Shown: positions 1 to 11,302 of the stretch, piece after piece | How the letters are laid out: each line of letters begins with the position of its first letter | How positions within the stretch are numbered: the stretch's first letter is position 1 | Assembly: GCA_030268105.1 (NCBI GenBank) | Contig: BSDZ01000013.1 | Location: forward strand, 725,001 to 789,000 | Length of the DNA: 64,000 nucleotides | Source: Volvox africanus | Taxonomy: Eukaryota > Chlorophyta > Chlorophyceae > Chlamydomonadales > Volvocaceae | Direction of reading: 5' to 3' | Notes under the pieces: model-generated | The model's database searches: none | What the model saw: only the letters and a program-made list of their open reading frames with translations | What the model was told of the DNA's origin: nothing | Program-made: the position numbers and the translations under genes

Positions 1-1052
1 TACACCGCCGAACGCGCGGGGCCCAGCTCCGCCACCTTGCGGGCCGAGGTGATAGCCAGGACAGCCACACCTGACGGCGGCGGGAGGTAGAGGTCAGTAC
101 CATATAGGGCCCTTATATACACATATATATCCGAGAAGAAAAACATATACATATGCACACATATGCCGAATGTGTCATATGAAACCAATGACGGGGAGCG
201 GAGGTCAGCGCAAAATGGCTAGACGGGTGTCTGTTTCAAGTCTACGAAAACTGCTAAAACCCAGCTCGCTCTACGTTCCATATGCGCGTGAACTGTACCC
301 ATGTGGGCATTGGATCAGCAGCTGTGCTAGCGAGTTAGCAGCGACAGCGCACCATCTGATCAGAAACTGACAGACTTTTGGGAAAAACAGGTCTAAGTTG
401 TTGATCCTGCCTCCGATATCAGCTAAATCCACCCGCTAATCGTCGTACGCTCTCCGCACTACGGTATCACGACATTGTACACATACAAACACACGCACAC
501 ACATAGACATATATAAGTTCGTGCGGTGAATCGGACGCGAACACTGACTCGGGACTCAGGACGGGATTCGTGAGAAATTGCAATTGGGCAGGGAGGCGTA
601 GTTTACTTGATCATTGCCTCTCATTGTACGATGAAAGGCCGTTAGTCATGCATCAAATTTTGTCGCAACTCTGGGATTGTTGGTACAGCTCCTAAGTCGT
701 CGATGTGAATCCACGATCAGCCCCGTGGGTCGCTAGAGTGGCAATGCACTTTCGCGGGCGCCGCTCGGGGTGAAGCCATTTCTTACCCGAGCCCCACACC
801 TCTAGAAATAATTACGTAATCACCTTTTTGTAATTTGCAAATTCCAAGCAGTCCGAGTGAATCGGTAGCCGTGCTGCCACGGAGGATATCCTTCGACGGG
901 GAGTAATTGATCTTGCCGCTCGACAAATCAATCAGCAGTGTCTCCACCGTTTGCTGGTTGGAAGCTGCCACGACGGGCTGCACGACCGCCTGGGAACCTT
1001 GCCGGAAGATTCGCAGCGAGGGAAAGCAGACAGCCGAGAATCTAGGGTCCAT
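1..1052 (-). CDS. SAC1-like phosphoinositide phosphatase, N-terminal part (cut by window edge)
   Basis: Partial gene reading leftwards out of the window. Exon 1 runs from the ATG at 1052 to 824 and exon 2 from 70 to the edge. Joining them (phase 1, donor GTGATT, acceptor CAG) gives about 100 residues ending in a block LLGICKLQKGVAVLAITSAR followed by KVAELG. This matches the start of the SAC domain in Sac1-type phosphatases, where a GILG-x-I-x-L-L-x-G-x-YL-x-VIT-x-R-x-x-VG pattern is typical. SAC proteins remove phosphates from phosphoinositides at ER/Golgi membranes. The catalytic CX5R motif lies outside the window, so activity cannot be judged. The frame is open upstream to 1334, but MDPRFSAV at 1052 gives a normal N-terminal length. 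The donor is weak; a better GTAAGA donor exists at 784-789 but would duplicate the block (see findings). Identification is by similarity over a short segment only. Confidence 0.55.
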
Positions 1053-3704
1053 CGTGGCAGATGATAGTTGCGGTTCCGGGGCCAGAGACGAAGCTTGCTG
1101 CGTGTTGCTACTCAAGCGGCGAGCGAAGTGAAGCCTTGACAAATGAAAAAGGTCGTTACTGTCCCTCGTTTCCAGTAGTGAAAGGTAGCTGCCAATACGT
1201 ATTTGTGCTGGCACGAGCCTCGGAGTCCAGAGCTGCAATGAGCGAGTCGTTAGTTTGTTGGTGATCACGAATGAAAGGCTGCGCGTAGGGAGCGCCAGCA
1301 CGGCCCCCGAAGGAGCTAAGTTGTAAGGTCGCAATTAACAAAGCTGTGCCAACACCGCACCAGAGCCACCCAGGGAAAGGAGTGCGTAGCCTAGCGTTTA
1401 TACTCATTGATAAGAGTAGGCTTTGGTATGAGCTATATGCGACTCTGTCGTGATATGGTGCAAACGATTCCAAAGCGTCGTAACTTGACTGATGTGCATG
1501 ATGTCCGCTGGTCATTCCTCAAGGTACATTTCTTCATATACATAAAGACAATATTAATGATGTTACTTTAACAACAAAAATTCCGAGCGATGATCACGGA
1601 TTCTCGCAAGCATTTGTTGTTTTTGGTACCTCTAATGAAATACCTCGGCAACTTCTTTTGCATCCCGCTAGCTAATACGTTGAATGGCTATTCATCGTTC
1701 TAGGCCCACACTGTATCATGTATACTCAAACAGATCCAAGCCTCGGCTGCGACCAACGACCATTACCCGCCATTAACTGCCTGCGTGTCCTTTGAGCCTC
1801 CTAAGACAAGTTATGTGTTAAGTGTGAAAGGTTGATGATAGCGCTATTATCATTTTTATCAATATAAGTGTAGGAAGCTGGTATTTGTCCACTTCCTATA
1901 CCTAGCTTAAGTTCGTGTTATGACATGGGTACGCCGAGACGCAGATTATGAGCAGCGCCGCGAGCATCGCGTTACACGCATCGAAGATGCCGATGGAGTA
2001 GAGGCCTTCTCGAGAGAACATCCAAACGTCGATATGATAAAGAAATTCACTTGGGGAAGAGTGCAAATCAGCCTTTGCTAAGGTACATGGTAATGCGACT
2101 GCATTGCATGGGGGAACTCTTAAAGATTTAGCAGTATGATATCAGATCGCTACACGTTCTCTGAGAAGAAAGATCTCAGGAACTCTGACAAGTGATGCCA
2201 AACTGATCTCGACCGCAGAGTAATTTATTAATCCTTCAGTCCTAGCGTTGATATATGTGATTCTGTGACAACTGCCCCTCGCCGCATCGTGCGCACGGCA
2301 ACTTCTATTCGCGGCAGATTTGCAGATGCGGCCCACCTTGTCATGTTCACCCCTGCTAGTTGGGCCTCACATGCCAAGCATCGATCTTTTCAATGCATCA
2401 TGAATCCAAGCACGGAAATGAAACGGACTATTCCTCAGAAAGCGAATACCACTCAAAGTTTGTTGCGGGGCTTGCCCAAGCCGCAGGGCAGTGCTCTCGT
2501 GAGCTGGCCCAATCCGGTGAGATTCGGCAAAACTCAATTAAATAAGTGCAAACTAAGAGCACATTCATCGTTCTTAACCATGAGGTACAGTCCTAGCTGT
2601 CCCAACTAAACCAAATCGTTCAACTTTCCAACGGCTAGACATGAGATATCTTCTACAAGGTAGTTTGAGGGAACGGCGTACCCACTCCTACCTTGAGCCC
2701 ATCGGTAAGAGTGAGCAGGAGTAGACTAGAAATATGAGGACGGGCAACGGAAGATCTGGCGCAGCTACATCCTCGCTGTGCTACTCAGACCCTCAGACCC
2801 TTCACACACAGCGCGGCATAAATTTATCCAAATGAACAGGTCGCACGGCTGAAGTTGGCCCACGGTCTCAACAGCCGACTCTCCTTGCCTGTAAATGCAC
2901 AAGGGCAATACGTCCCCGCGGCGGTTTATTCTTGCGGCATCCAGTTATCGATTGACATTTAAACTGAAGACGATGGCCTCCAGGTTGAATCGGTCTGCCG
3001 AAGTACCGATCAGGGTAACTGTCGGCTCTTAGGATAACTGTGCCTGTTTGTCCGCTTGTAAGATTAAATAAAATTTTATCAAACCTCTAGTGGCATCATG
3101 ACACAGATTTTCAAAGATTATTACTCAGAATCACTTGATTGATATGCCACATGTGCTAAATGGTGAACTCGCACCGCGTTGCGCGAAAAGGGCTGTATTA
3201 CGATAATGCAACTGTCTTACGCAGGGAGTTTCCCCTAAACAACATAGGTGGCATTATGGGATTTATACTTCCAATGGAAAAATGCAATTACTAAGCCATG
3301 GACGGCATCGACTGCTTGAAACCATTGCATGACCTAAGTGGTCTCAAACTCTCAGTTGCGGCGACGGCAACTAAGTACGAGCGCGTCAACAGTTTCATGA
3401 ACTCTTAATAATACTAAGTCATTCTCTACACCTAAAGTACGTTGAAACGGCCGATTATTCATGCCCACTGCGTTAGGCTATCCGCGTCCTTAACCGCAAA
3501 CGTTTAGTTCCAGGCCATGTGATGTGTGCGTATGTCTTCAAGAATTACGTGCATTGTGTTGTGCAACTTAGTGTATAGTTACATGAATGAGCTGGATACC
3601 TATCAAAGCCTGTTCGCACTTTTTTTCGCATCGCCATCATGAAAGCCTATTACACGAAATGAATCACACCATAACCTAGGTCGTTATGGGAGGCTTTGTG
3701 ACAT
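1053..3704. other. Divergent intergenic region, no recognised gene
   Basis: About 2.65 kb between the SAC1-like start (minus) and the kinase start (plus). It should hold both promoters. A minus-strand frame at 1156-1515 (119 codons, with a hydrophobic run WLWCGVGTALLIATL) is open but not similar to anything I recognise; it could be leader or chance. From about 1550 to 3690 the sequence is more AT-rich than the flanking genes, lacks long frames and low-complexity tracts, and shows no repeat I can see. Confidence 0.5.
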
Positions 3705-6700
3705 ATGGGTTGCTGGTGCTCATCGGCGAAATCGCCACAGCAGAGTGGCGTGGCGGAAAGTAGATTTTTATCTGCGGAAGGTACAACAGCGGCTAACACG
3801 CCTCATACACAATCGGACCAGAATCTCTTACAGACCGTTCGTTCCGATCGGGAGCTTTTCGACCCGACGACCATCGTGGAATCCGGTTGCAGTATTGCAA
3901 GAGATTTCAGTATTCCCATTGACGGAACGGTATCCGCTCGCGCATCCTTGCGTCAACGTCCGCTATCCAAGAGCGGCTGTCAACCACATATATTGCTGAA
4001 CACAGCTTGCGGCGGCCTTCGTGCGCTGCAGAATAGTGACTTTGAAGATCACGCTCCTTTGAACGCTGACGAAGACGGCGAAATCCCCAGCGGCGCCGGG
4101 AGTATCGCATGTAACATACCCCCCACACTCGGCTGCCGTGCTATCCCCAATACCGCCGCTGACGGTGGCGGCGGCGGCGGAAATGGCGGTGGCGGGGCTG
4201 CCGCTGCGCTCAGCGGTGTTGATGACAATGATGTGGACACTGACGGCGATTTGTTGAAATCCTCCCAACACTTGCTGCAGTCCATTGTCCCGCTTCTCAG
4301 CCCCACAAACGCTCCCGCCATTTCCGCATCACTTAAGAGCCCTGGCGAGCTGCTGCCAGCCGGCGGCCGGGTGGCGGAGCTGCGCCTCACAGCAGCGCCA
4401 GTGGCGGAGGCGCCACCTCTGCGGCCCGCAGCGGCCGCAGCTGACGGCCCTCCAAACCCTGGCCCCGCCGCCGGCTCTGCGAAGCGGCCCACCTTCATCC
4501 GAGGCCTGACCCGGGACTCCTTCCTTCTGAATAACACCACCACCACCGGTGGCAACACTGCCTACAGCGGCTACATGCTGCGCACCGCCACGGGTCGGGG
4601 AGAGCTGCTGCACGCCGAGAACTGCTGGCCGCCCTTCCAGATGGGAAATCCGCTGCTTGTGAGATCGCGCGCGTGCGGGTGTCTGTGTGTGCGTTGCTAT
4701 GTGGAATTCGTGTGTCTGTGTATGTGAGGGGGAGGGCTGACCCGGGTACTTACTTAGGTGGGTTTGAGAAACCCACTCGTCCTAGACGAGGGGATTGTGG
4801 CGTAGTGGCACGGCGGCTGTTGGGCGGTCGGGGGCCGCCGGGGGTGGGCAAGACGTAGGGTCCAGAGTAACCCTGTGGCACCGTGTACGGGGCGACGGGT
4901 ATTGGTCCAGGAGGGCAAGGAGGGCCATGTGCGGCGAGGGAGGAAGGCCATGCTGTACTCGGGATGCGAGGAATATTCATGATATCACGTTTACCAGGCA
5001 CATTTAGCAGATCAGGAGGGGCCCCAATGGGGTACATCCTAAGTATGGGGTAGTGGTGGCGCACATCTTGATACTGAGAAGGACTCTTTTGCGGTGTACG
5101 GCACAGATCCAAATCGGTGAGCTTCTGGGTCGTGGCGGCTGCGGGTCCGTATATCGAGGCCACTGGCAGGGGCGTTCCGTAGCGGTGAAGGTGGTGCAGC
5201 AGGTGATGGTGCCGCCAGCAGGCGCCGCTCCCACACCTGGCGCCGCCAGCGGAGGTGGCGCTGGTGTACTGCCGCCGCCAATCATCACGCCACTTGTCGA
5301 TTACTTTGGCTCTTCCAGCTGGAACGCGGGGCGGGATAACAAGGGTGAGGGTGGCGGCGGCGGTGGCGGCGGCGGCGGTGGCGGCGGCCTGCGTCCGCCA
5401 CATCTCCCCGACGCGCACGTCTCGGTCAAGCGCCTCCGTCACCCTAACGTACTCCGTACATACGCTTACGCGGTGCTCAGTGCGGCACCACAGCTGGACG
5501 GGGTGCTGCCGGCCCGCCACGAACACCACGTGGTTCTGGAGCTATGTGACGGCGGCAGCTTGCGTGGCTGGCTAGACAAGCTGGCTGGCATGGGTGGTGT
5601 CAGTGTCGGCGCGGGCGGACTCCCACGTGTGCCGGTGCCGACGGCGCCGGCGGTGTTTGCGGCTGCTAGGGGAGCCCCGCAGCTACCACCGGGTGTGCCT
5701 GCACCGGTACACACTGGCGGCGGCGCAGACCTGGTGACGGCGGCGCAGTTCCCGGCGTGGAAGGGGGGGGATCGGGCGCAGGCGCATCCTGGCACCCAGC
5801 GGAGCCCCCAGACGCAGACCCAGACGCAGACGCAGACACAGACGCAGACACAGGACAACGCCCTCCTGCCTCCCTTGATGCAGCAGCTACAGCAACTACA
5901 GCAACTACAGCAGCAGCAGCAGCAGCAGCGGTTATCCAGTGATACGTGGCGCTCCCACCAGGTGGTAAACTGCGAACAACCACCACCACCACCACCACAA
6001 CAACAACAACAACAACAACCGAATCCCCCCCCGCCACCGCGACAGGAGCTACAGCTGTTTCCAAACTCTCAGCTACAGCTGCAGTCTCCAGGGCCGTATG
6101 GCGAGTCCGCTGCAACATCCGAGAGCCACCGCACTTGGCCGCCCAGTTCTCTGCCCCCCGTGACGGAGGAAGAAGCGGAGATAGCGCCGTCGCGCATCTC
6201 ATCATGGCATGGTGCAGCTGCTGTCGTGGAGGCGCCGCCGCCGCCGCCACCGCCGCCGTCGTCGTCTCCTTTGCCGTCAGCGTTTCCGCCAAAGACGTAC
6301 TCCCAAACCGATGCCGCTGCCGGTGATATCCTCGAGCACAATCGCTCGTCTCAGTCCGCGTCTGAGGCGGTCTCTCGTCGCTTGCCGGGCCTTACGCCCG
6401 CACAGTCAGAGCAGTTGCAGCTTCTGGGGTTGGACTGGCTTTCTGACAGCCGGGTGCAGCTGGAGGGGGGGGAGGGGGAGGACTTGGCGGCGGGTGGCGG
6501 CGGCAACATGAGCAGAAACGGCAGCTGGTGTGGCGGAGGCGGAGGCGGAGGCGGAGGCGGAGGCGGAGGCGGGGGCAGAAGCAGGTGGATGGCTTGTAAT
6601 ACGGATGGCAGCGAGCCGAATGGCGGCGCGGTGCAGTCCAAGCCGGACACCAGTTCTGGTAGGGCGCAGGATGCCGCCGTTGCTGGTGCTGTAGCCTGCC

Positions 6701-9700
6701 GTGGCGAAGCCGCAGCAGGTTATGGCGCGCCAGATCGTGACACGCAGCTGCCGATGTTGTTGCCGCCGGCGGCGGAGCAGTTGACGGTGCCGTCAGGATC
6801 GGCGGAACTCTCCCCGGAGTGGGTGGACACTCCTTTGCACATCTACACCGCGTACGCGAACGCCTCCATCGGTTCCGGAGCTTGTTCCACAATGGTACGA
6901 CCAGAGAGCAGCAGCTGCGCGGGGTTTCATGTGATGGTGCAACAGCACTGCATGGTGCTCGATGACGATCTCGACGACGCAAACGATGACGGTGGCGGCG
7001 GCGGCGGCGGCGGCGATGCACCGCTGTTCGGTGATCTGAGGCTGCATGAGCGGCTGGGGCTGGTGGAGGAGGCTTCTGGAGAGGGGCCTCAGAGCTCACG
7101 GAGGTGCTGCGCTTCCGCCTCCGCCACCGCGTTCTCCATCGCCGGCACCACCATGCTCACTGACACAACTGCCGCCACTGCAGGCGCTGCGGAAGCACCG
7201 GCTCTCAGCCGCAATACAACCCACGTCAGCACGCACAGCAGTGGCGGCGGAGGCAGCGGCGGGATTTCCGGCTTCCGGCTGGCGAAGGCGGAGGTGCAGC
7301 AGCCGCCAACGACACCTGCGCCAACGCAACTGACGGAGGCGGATCGGGATTTTACCCAGTCTTCCCTGGAGCCGCCGTTGGGCCCTATGGTGGGCGCCAT
7401 CGCCGCCAGCAGCGCACCCCAGGGTGCAGCTGTAGCTGGGGGCCCATCTCGCCTTGGGGTCGGAGTAGGACTCGGTTCGCCGCCAGCAGCGGGCGCTACT
7501 GCCGGTGGCGGCGCTGCGGGCCCATCTGCTACTGCCGCCGCTCAGCAACGGTTTTTGCCTCCCGTTGCTGCTGCTGCCAAGGAGCTCCCGCCCCCGCCCC
7601 CGCCCCCGCCAGCTGGGATCCATCGACCACAGCCGGGGCCCCCGGAGACGTCACCGCCGCCAACTGCAGTCACCGAAATGGAGGAGGAGTCGCTCCAGGG
7701 GGAGTTTGAAACCAGGACCGTAACTGCGTTGCTGAACCGGCGGATGGTGGGGATGGTGAACTCCATCCTCCGCTCCGCCGCCGTCGGCAGCACCGCGGCC
7801 AACGGCGGCAATGGCGGCGGCGGCGGCGCCAGCGGTACCGAAGGCGCCACTCCGGCACTGCCGCCGGTGGAGCCCATGCAGCCGTCACAGTTGCGGCACC
7901 TTGTAACGGCGCTGGACTGCCTTGTGGAAATCGCGTCCGGACTGTCGTACTTGCACAGCGTTGGTATGGTGCATGGGGTAAGGCAGGGTGGGAGGGACGG
8001 AGTTTGATGCGCCGAGAACTGCACATTTCCCTACATCTCCCTTTCACCCCCTTCACCCCTTCATCCCCGCAGCCTAGGCCTATCCAGCGATTTCATAAGA
8101 AGCCACTATAAACTTTTGAAGAAAGCTGATTTCCTGATAACCCCCGAGCACTCCCGTCACCCATCTACTTGTGCCCAACGCCGCCCCTCAGGATGTGAAG
8201 AGCGGCAATGTGCTTCTGAAGACAGATCCGCGACAGACCCTGGGCTTCGTTATCAAACTGGCGGACTTTGGATTCTCACGGTACGACCGGCGAGGGGCCG
8301 GGGCAGAGCGTGGGGGGCAGAGGGGCCGGGGCAGAGGGTTTCCTTAGGGCCCAGAGCGGGAGGAGTGGTGGGAAGGGTGTTAGTCGAGTTGTTTCTTTGT
8401 TTCTCCCATCAAGCACGGCTGGCTGTGTTTTCCTGTGTCCGGGTCGGCGGAGGAAGGGGGCTAAGGGGGTCGTGCATGAGGATTCTCGGGGAGCTGGGAG
8501 GCTGGGGCTGGGGGTTTGGGTTTCGGGGCTAAGGGGAGGTCCACCGGTGTTCGGAGGGCAGCGGCCAGTCGCTGTGGGACTGCAGAGGACCAACTGCCTC
8601 ATGCGTTACGCCGTTACGCCGCCTGACTCCCTCTCCCGCCCGCCCTTGCCTCATGCCTCATGCCTCATGCCTCATGCCTCATGCCTCATGCCTCATGCCT
8701 CACTTCCTGACAGTGTGTTGGAGAACGGCTCCCACACCTACCTCTCCCGCCCCAGTGGCACCCTGGCCTACCTCTCCCCCGAAATGCTCACCTCACACCG
8801 GCAGTCGCCTGCAGCGGACCAGGTGAGAGATGTGGCGGGAGGAGGGCCCGAAAGGGTGAGGGGCGGGTCGAGCAGGGCAGGGCAGGGCAGGGCAGGGCAG
8901 GGCAGGGCAGGGCAGGGCAGGGCAGGGCAGGGCAGGGCAGGGCAGGGCAGGGCAGGGCAGGGCAGGGCAGGGCAGGGCAGGGCAGGGCAGCGACGTTCGT
9001 CCTCATCATCCTCATCATCCTCATCATCAGGGCAGGTGGGCGGTTCCACAGTTCATTTCCCTCTCCCTCCCCCCCCCTCGTTGGGTTATCGGTCTGCCTC
9101 CTCACAATTCGCACTCCTTACCACCTTCCCGTCCACCTTAACCTCCCGGTCCCCTCCGACTGTTCCGCAGTACGCCTTCGGACTGCTGATATGGGAGGTG
9201 GTCACAGCGCAGCCGCTGTTTCGGGGACTGCAGACCCCGCAGGTGTGTGTGCGGGGAGGTGTGTATACGGGGAGATGGGGGCCGGGGGAGATGGGGGCCG
9301 GGGGAGATGGGGCCGAAGGAAGGGTAAGCCGGGTTTTACTGGAGAGCGGCGCTCTCCCTGCTCAGCAATTAAGAGAGAGCGAACCCCGCCTTCGCAGCCC
9401 TCGTTTCTGAATCCGTTTTCTCTTCACAATCCAAAAACAATCAACTGACCCTGCAAGATCACAACACTTGTTTATGTAAAACGCAACCCTAATGTTAATG
9501 CCTTCAACACCAGCTGTCTGTTGCCCCGACCTCGCCCTGCCCGACCCCTCAGCTGCTTTACGCCAAAGCCCACAACGCCGACTGGCAGTACCTGGTCTGG
9601 CCGGCCTGGTGCCCGGTGGAGGTGCGGGCACTGGCGCGGCGCTGCACGGACTTCCACCCTGCCTCGCGACTCACAGCGGTCGAGGCGCGCGGGCAGCTGG

Positions 9701-10511
9701 AGAACATGAAGGCCCGGTACCAGGTGGGGGCTGCCGAGTAATAGCCGTGTGAGGCTGAAGCTCCTGAGAGCGGGGCATAGGGTGGGGGAGAGAGGGTGAT
9801 GGACATGGAGGGGGACAGGGTGGAGGAGAGAGCGGGGCAGAGGGTGGGGCAGAGGGTGGGGGAGAGAGGGTGAGGGACAGGGAGGGGGACTGGGTGGAGG
9901 AGAGAGCGGGGCAGAGGGTGGGGGAGAGAGGGTGAGGGACATGGAGGGGGACAGGGTGGAGGAGAGAGCGGGGCAGAGGGTGGGGGAGAGGGTGGGGGAG
10001 AGGGTGGGGCAGAGGGTGGGGGAGAGAGGGTGATGGACAGGGAGGGGGACTGGGTGGGGGAGAGGGTGGGGCAGAGGGTGGGGGAGAGAGGGTGAGGGAC
10101 ATGGAGGGGGACAGGGTGGAGGAGAGAGCGGGGCAGAGGGTGGGGGAGAGGGTGGGGGAGAGGGTGGGGCAGAGGGTGGGGGAGAGAGGGTGATGGACAG
10201 GGAGGGGGACTGGGTGGAGGAGAGAGCGGGGCAGAGGGTGGGGGAGAGGGTGGGGGAGAGGGACATGGAGGGGGACAGGGTGGAGGAGAGAGCGGGGCAG
10301 AGGGTGGGGGAGAGAGTGGGGGAGAGGGTGCGGGAGAAAGCAGGGCAGAGGGTTGGGGAGAGGGTTGGGAAGACCTATGTCCTACCTACCTGCTTAACTG
10401 CTTCACTGCGTGTAGGTCATGTTGCAGTCGTCAGGCGGTGCGGACGGGGGGGTCGCACCCTCACCCGCCAACAGCCAGTTCGGATCACCGGGGTTCGGAC
10501 CTGGGCGGTGA
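3705..10511 (+). CDS. TKL-type protein kinase with split catalytic domain and MGCxCS N-terminus
   Basis: Seven-exon model of 1453 aa: 3705-4658, 5107-7977, 8192-8280, 8714-8822, 9171-9242, 9553-9723, 10416-10511. All junctions are GT/AG and all phases agree. The N-terminus MGCWCSS is a candidate myristoylation plus palmitoylation signal, suggesting membrane attachment. The kinase core begins at exon 2 with glycine loop GRGGCGSV (about residues 326-333) and VAVK (Lys about 346). LRHPNV and HHVVLELCDGGSL follow, then a very long Gln/Pro/Gly/Ala-rich insert. The fold resumes with SGLSYLHSVGMVHGDVKSGN (catalytic Asp about 1276, spanning exons 2/3), ADFGFSR (about 1299-1305), GTLAYLSPE and YAFGLLIWEV. 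Exon 6 holds the C-lobe end, with the conserved ARRCTDFHPASR. This order is typical of volvocine TKL kinases. The usual alpha-C glutamate is not obvious before LRHPNV, so either an intron is hidden at 5208-5420 or the residue is lost. The stop falls in the first unit of an 18-bp repeat, making the 3' end uncertain. Confidence 0.85.
8648..8703. repeat. 7-bp tandem repeat (TGCCTCA)8 in kinase intron 3
   Basis: Eight perfect copies of TGCCTCA just upstream of the exon 4 acceptor at 8711-8713. It lies inside an intron of the kinase gene and makes part of the intron's polypyrimidine-rich end. Confidence 0.95.
8872..8990. repeat. 5-bp tandem repeat (GGGCA)n in kinase intron 4
   Basis: About 24 uninterrupted copies of GGGCA, followed at 8999-9029 by a TCATCATCC-type microsatellite. 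Both are within the intron between the activation-loop exon and the YAFGLLIWEV exon. The array is open on both strands and creates spurious reading frames. Confidence 0.95.
9770..10370. repeat. G-rich degenerate repeat block in kinase intron 6
   Basis: About 600 bases built from variants of GGTGGGGGAGAGAG and GGGGCAGAGGGT. Longer units recur, each with a GGGACATGGAGGGGGACAGG or GGGACAGGGAGGGGGACTGG segment at intervals of roughly 70-150 bases. It fills most of the intron between exon 6 (ends 9723) and exon 7 (starts 10416). Such a strand-asymmetric purine-rich tract could form G-quadruplex or triplex structures; that is inference. Confidence 0.85.
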
Positions 10512-10848
10512 CGTGGCCGTGGGCGGTGACGTGGCCGTGGGCGGTGACGTTGCCGTGGGCGGTGACGTGGCCGTGGGCGGTGACGTGGCCCTGGGCGGTG
10601 ACGTGGCCCTGGGCGGTGACGTGGCCGTGGGCGGTGACGTGGCCCTGGGCGGTGACGTGGCCGTGGGCGGTGACGTGGCCGTGGGTGGTGACGTGGCCGT
10701 GGGCGGTGACGTTGCCGTGGGCGGTGACGTTGCCGTGGGCGGTGACGTGGCCCTGGGCGGTGACGTGGCCGTGGGCGGTGACGTGGCCGTGGGCGGTGAC
10801 GTGGCCCTGGGCGGTGACGTGGCCCTGGGCGGTGACGTGGCCCTGGCC
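10503..10848. repeat. 18-bp minisatellite at the kinase stop codon
   Basis: About 19 units of GGCGGTGACGTGGCCGTG with a few variants (CCTG for CGTG, TTGCC for TGGCC). The modelled kinase frame meets TGA (10509-10511) in the first unit, while the other two forward frames and the reverse frames stay open. Every unit contains a TGACGT core, which resembles a bZIP-type site. Confidence 0.9.
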
Positions 10849-10972
10849 GGTGATGAATGCGACATCATTGCCACTGAGGCATCCGTCTATTGTGGGGTGA
10901 GCGATCCAGGCACTCGGCCCACTCGGCCCGGGCTGCAGGTCCTGTGGGATATCCGCGAGCTGGTTAACCGGT

Positions 10973-11302
10973 GTGCGGTGTGACATGTGCGGTGTGACAT
11001 GTGCGGTGTGACATGTGCGGTGTGACATGTGCGGTGTGACATGTGCGGTGTGACATGTGCGGTGTGACATGTGCGGTGTGACATGTGCGGTGTGACATGT
11101 GCGGTGTGACATGTGCGGTGTGACATGTGCGGTGTGACATGTGCGGTGTGACATGTGCGGTGTGACATGTGCGGTGTGACATGTGCGGTGTGACATGTGC
11201 GGTGTGACATGTGCGGTGTGACATGTGCGGTGTGACATGTGCGGTGTGACATGTGCGGTGTGACATGTGCGGTGTGACATGTGCGGTGTGATGGTGTGAC
11301 AT
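10973..11302. repeat. 14-bp minisatellite (GTGCGGTGTGACAT)22
   Basis: Twenty-two perfect 14-bp units from 10973 to 11280, then a degenerate last copy up to about 11302. It starts about 120 bases after the 18-bp array. The long reverse-strand frame made of MSHRTCHTAHVTPH units is an artefact of this repeat. No spacers are present, so it is not a CRISPR array. Confidence 0.97.

Noticed and set aside
1156..1515. 119-codon minus-strand frame with a hydrophobic segment upstream of the SAC1-like start
   Set aside because: No similarity, overlaps the alternative upstream frame of the SAC1-like exon, and is short enough to be chance. Kept only as a note under the intergenic region.
4049..4558. Minus-strand 169-codon frame opposite kinase exon 1
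   Set aside because: GC-rich antisense shadow; the plus strand has a good start, a splice donor and continuity with the kinase domain.
10973..11302. CRISPR-like regularly repeated array
   Set aside because: Units are contiguous with no variable spacers, no cas genes are present, and the genome is eukaryotic. The same reasoning rejects the 36-bp array at 61049-62128.
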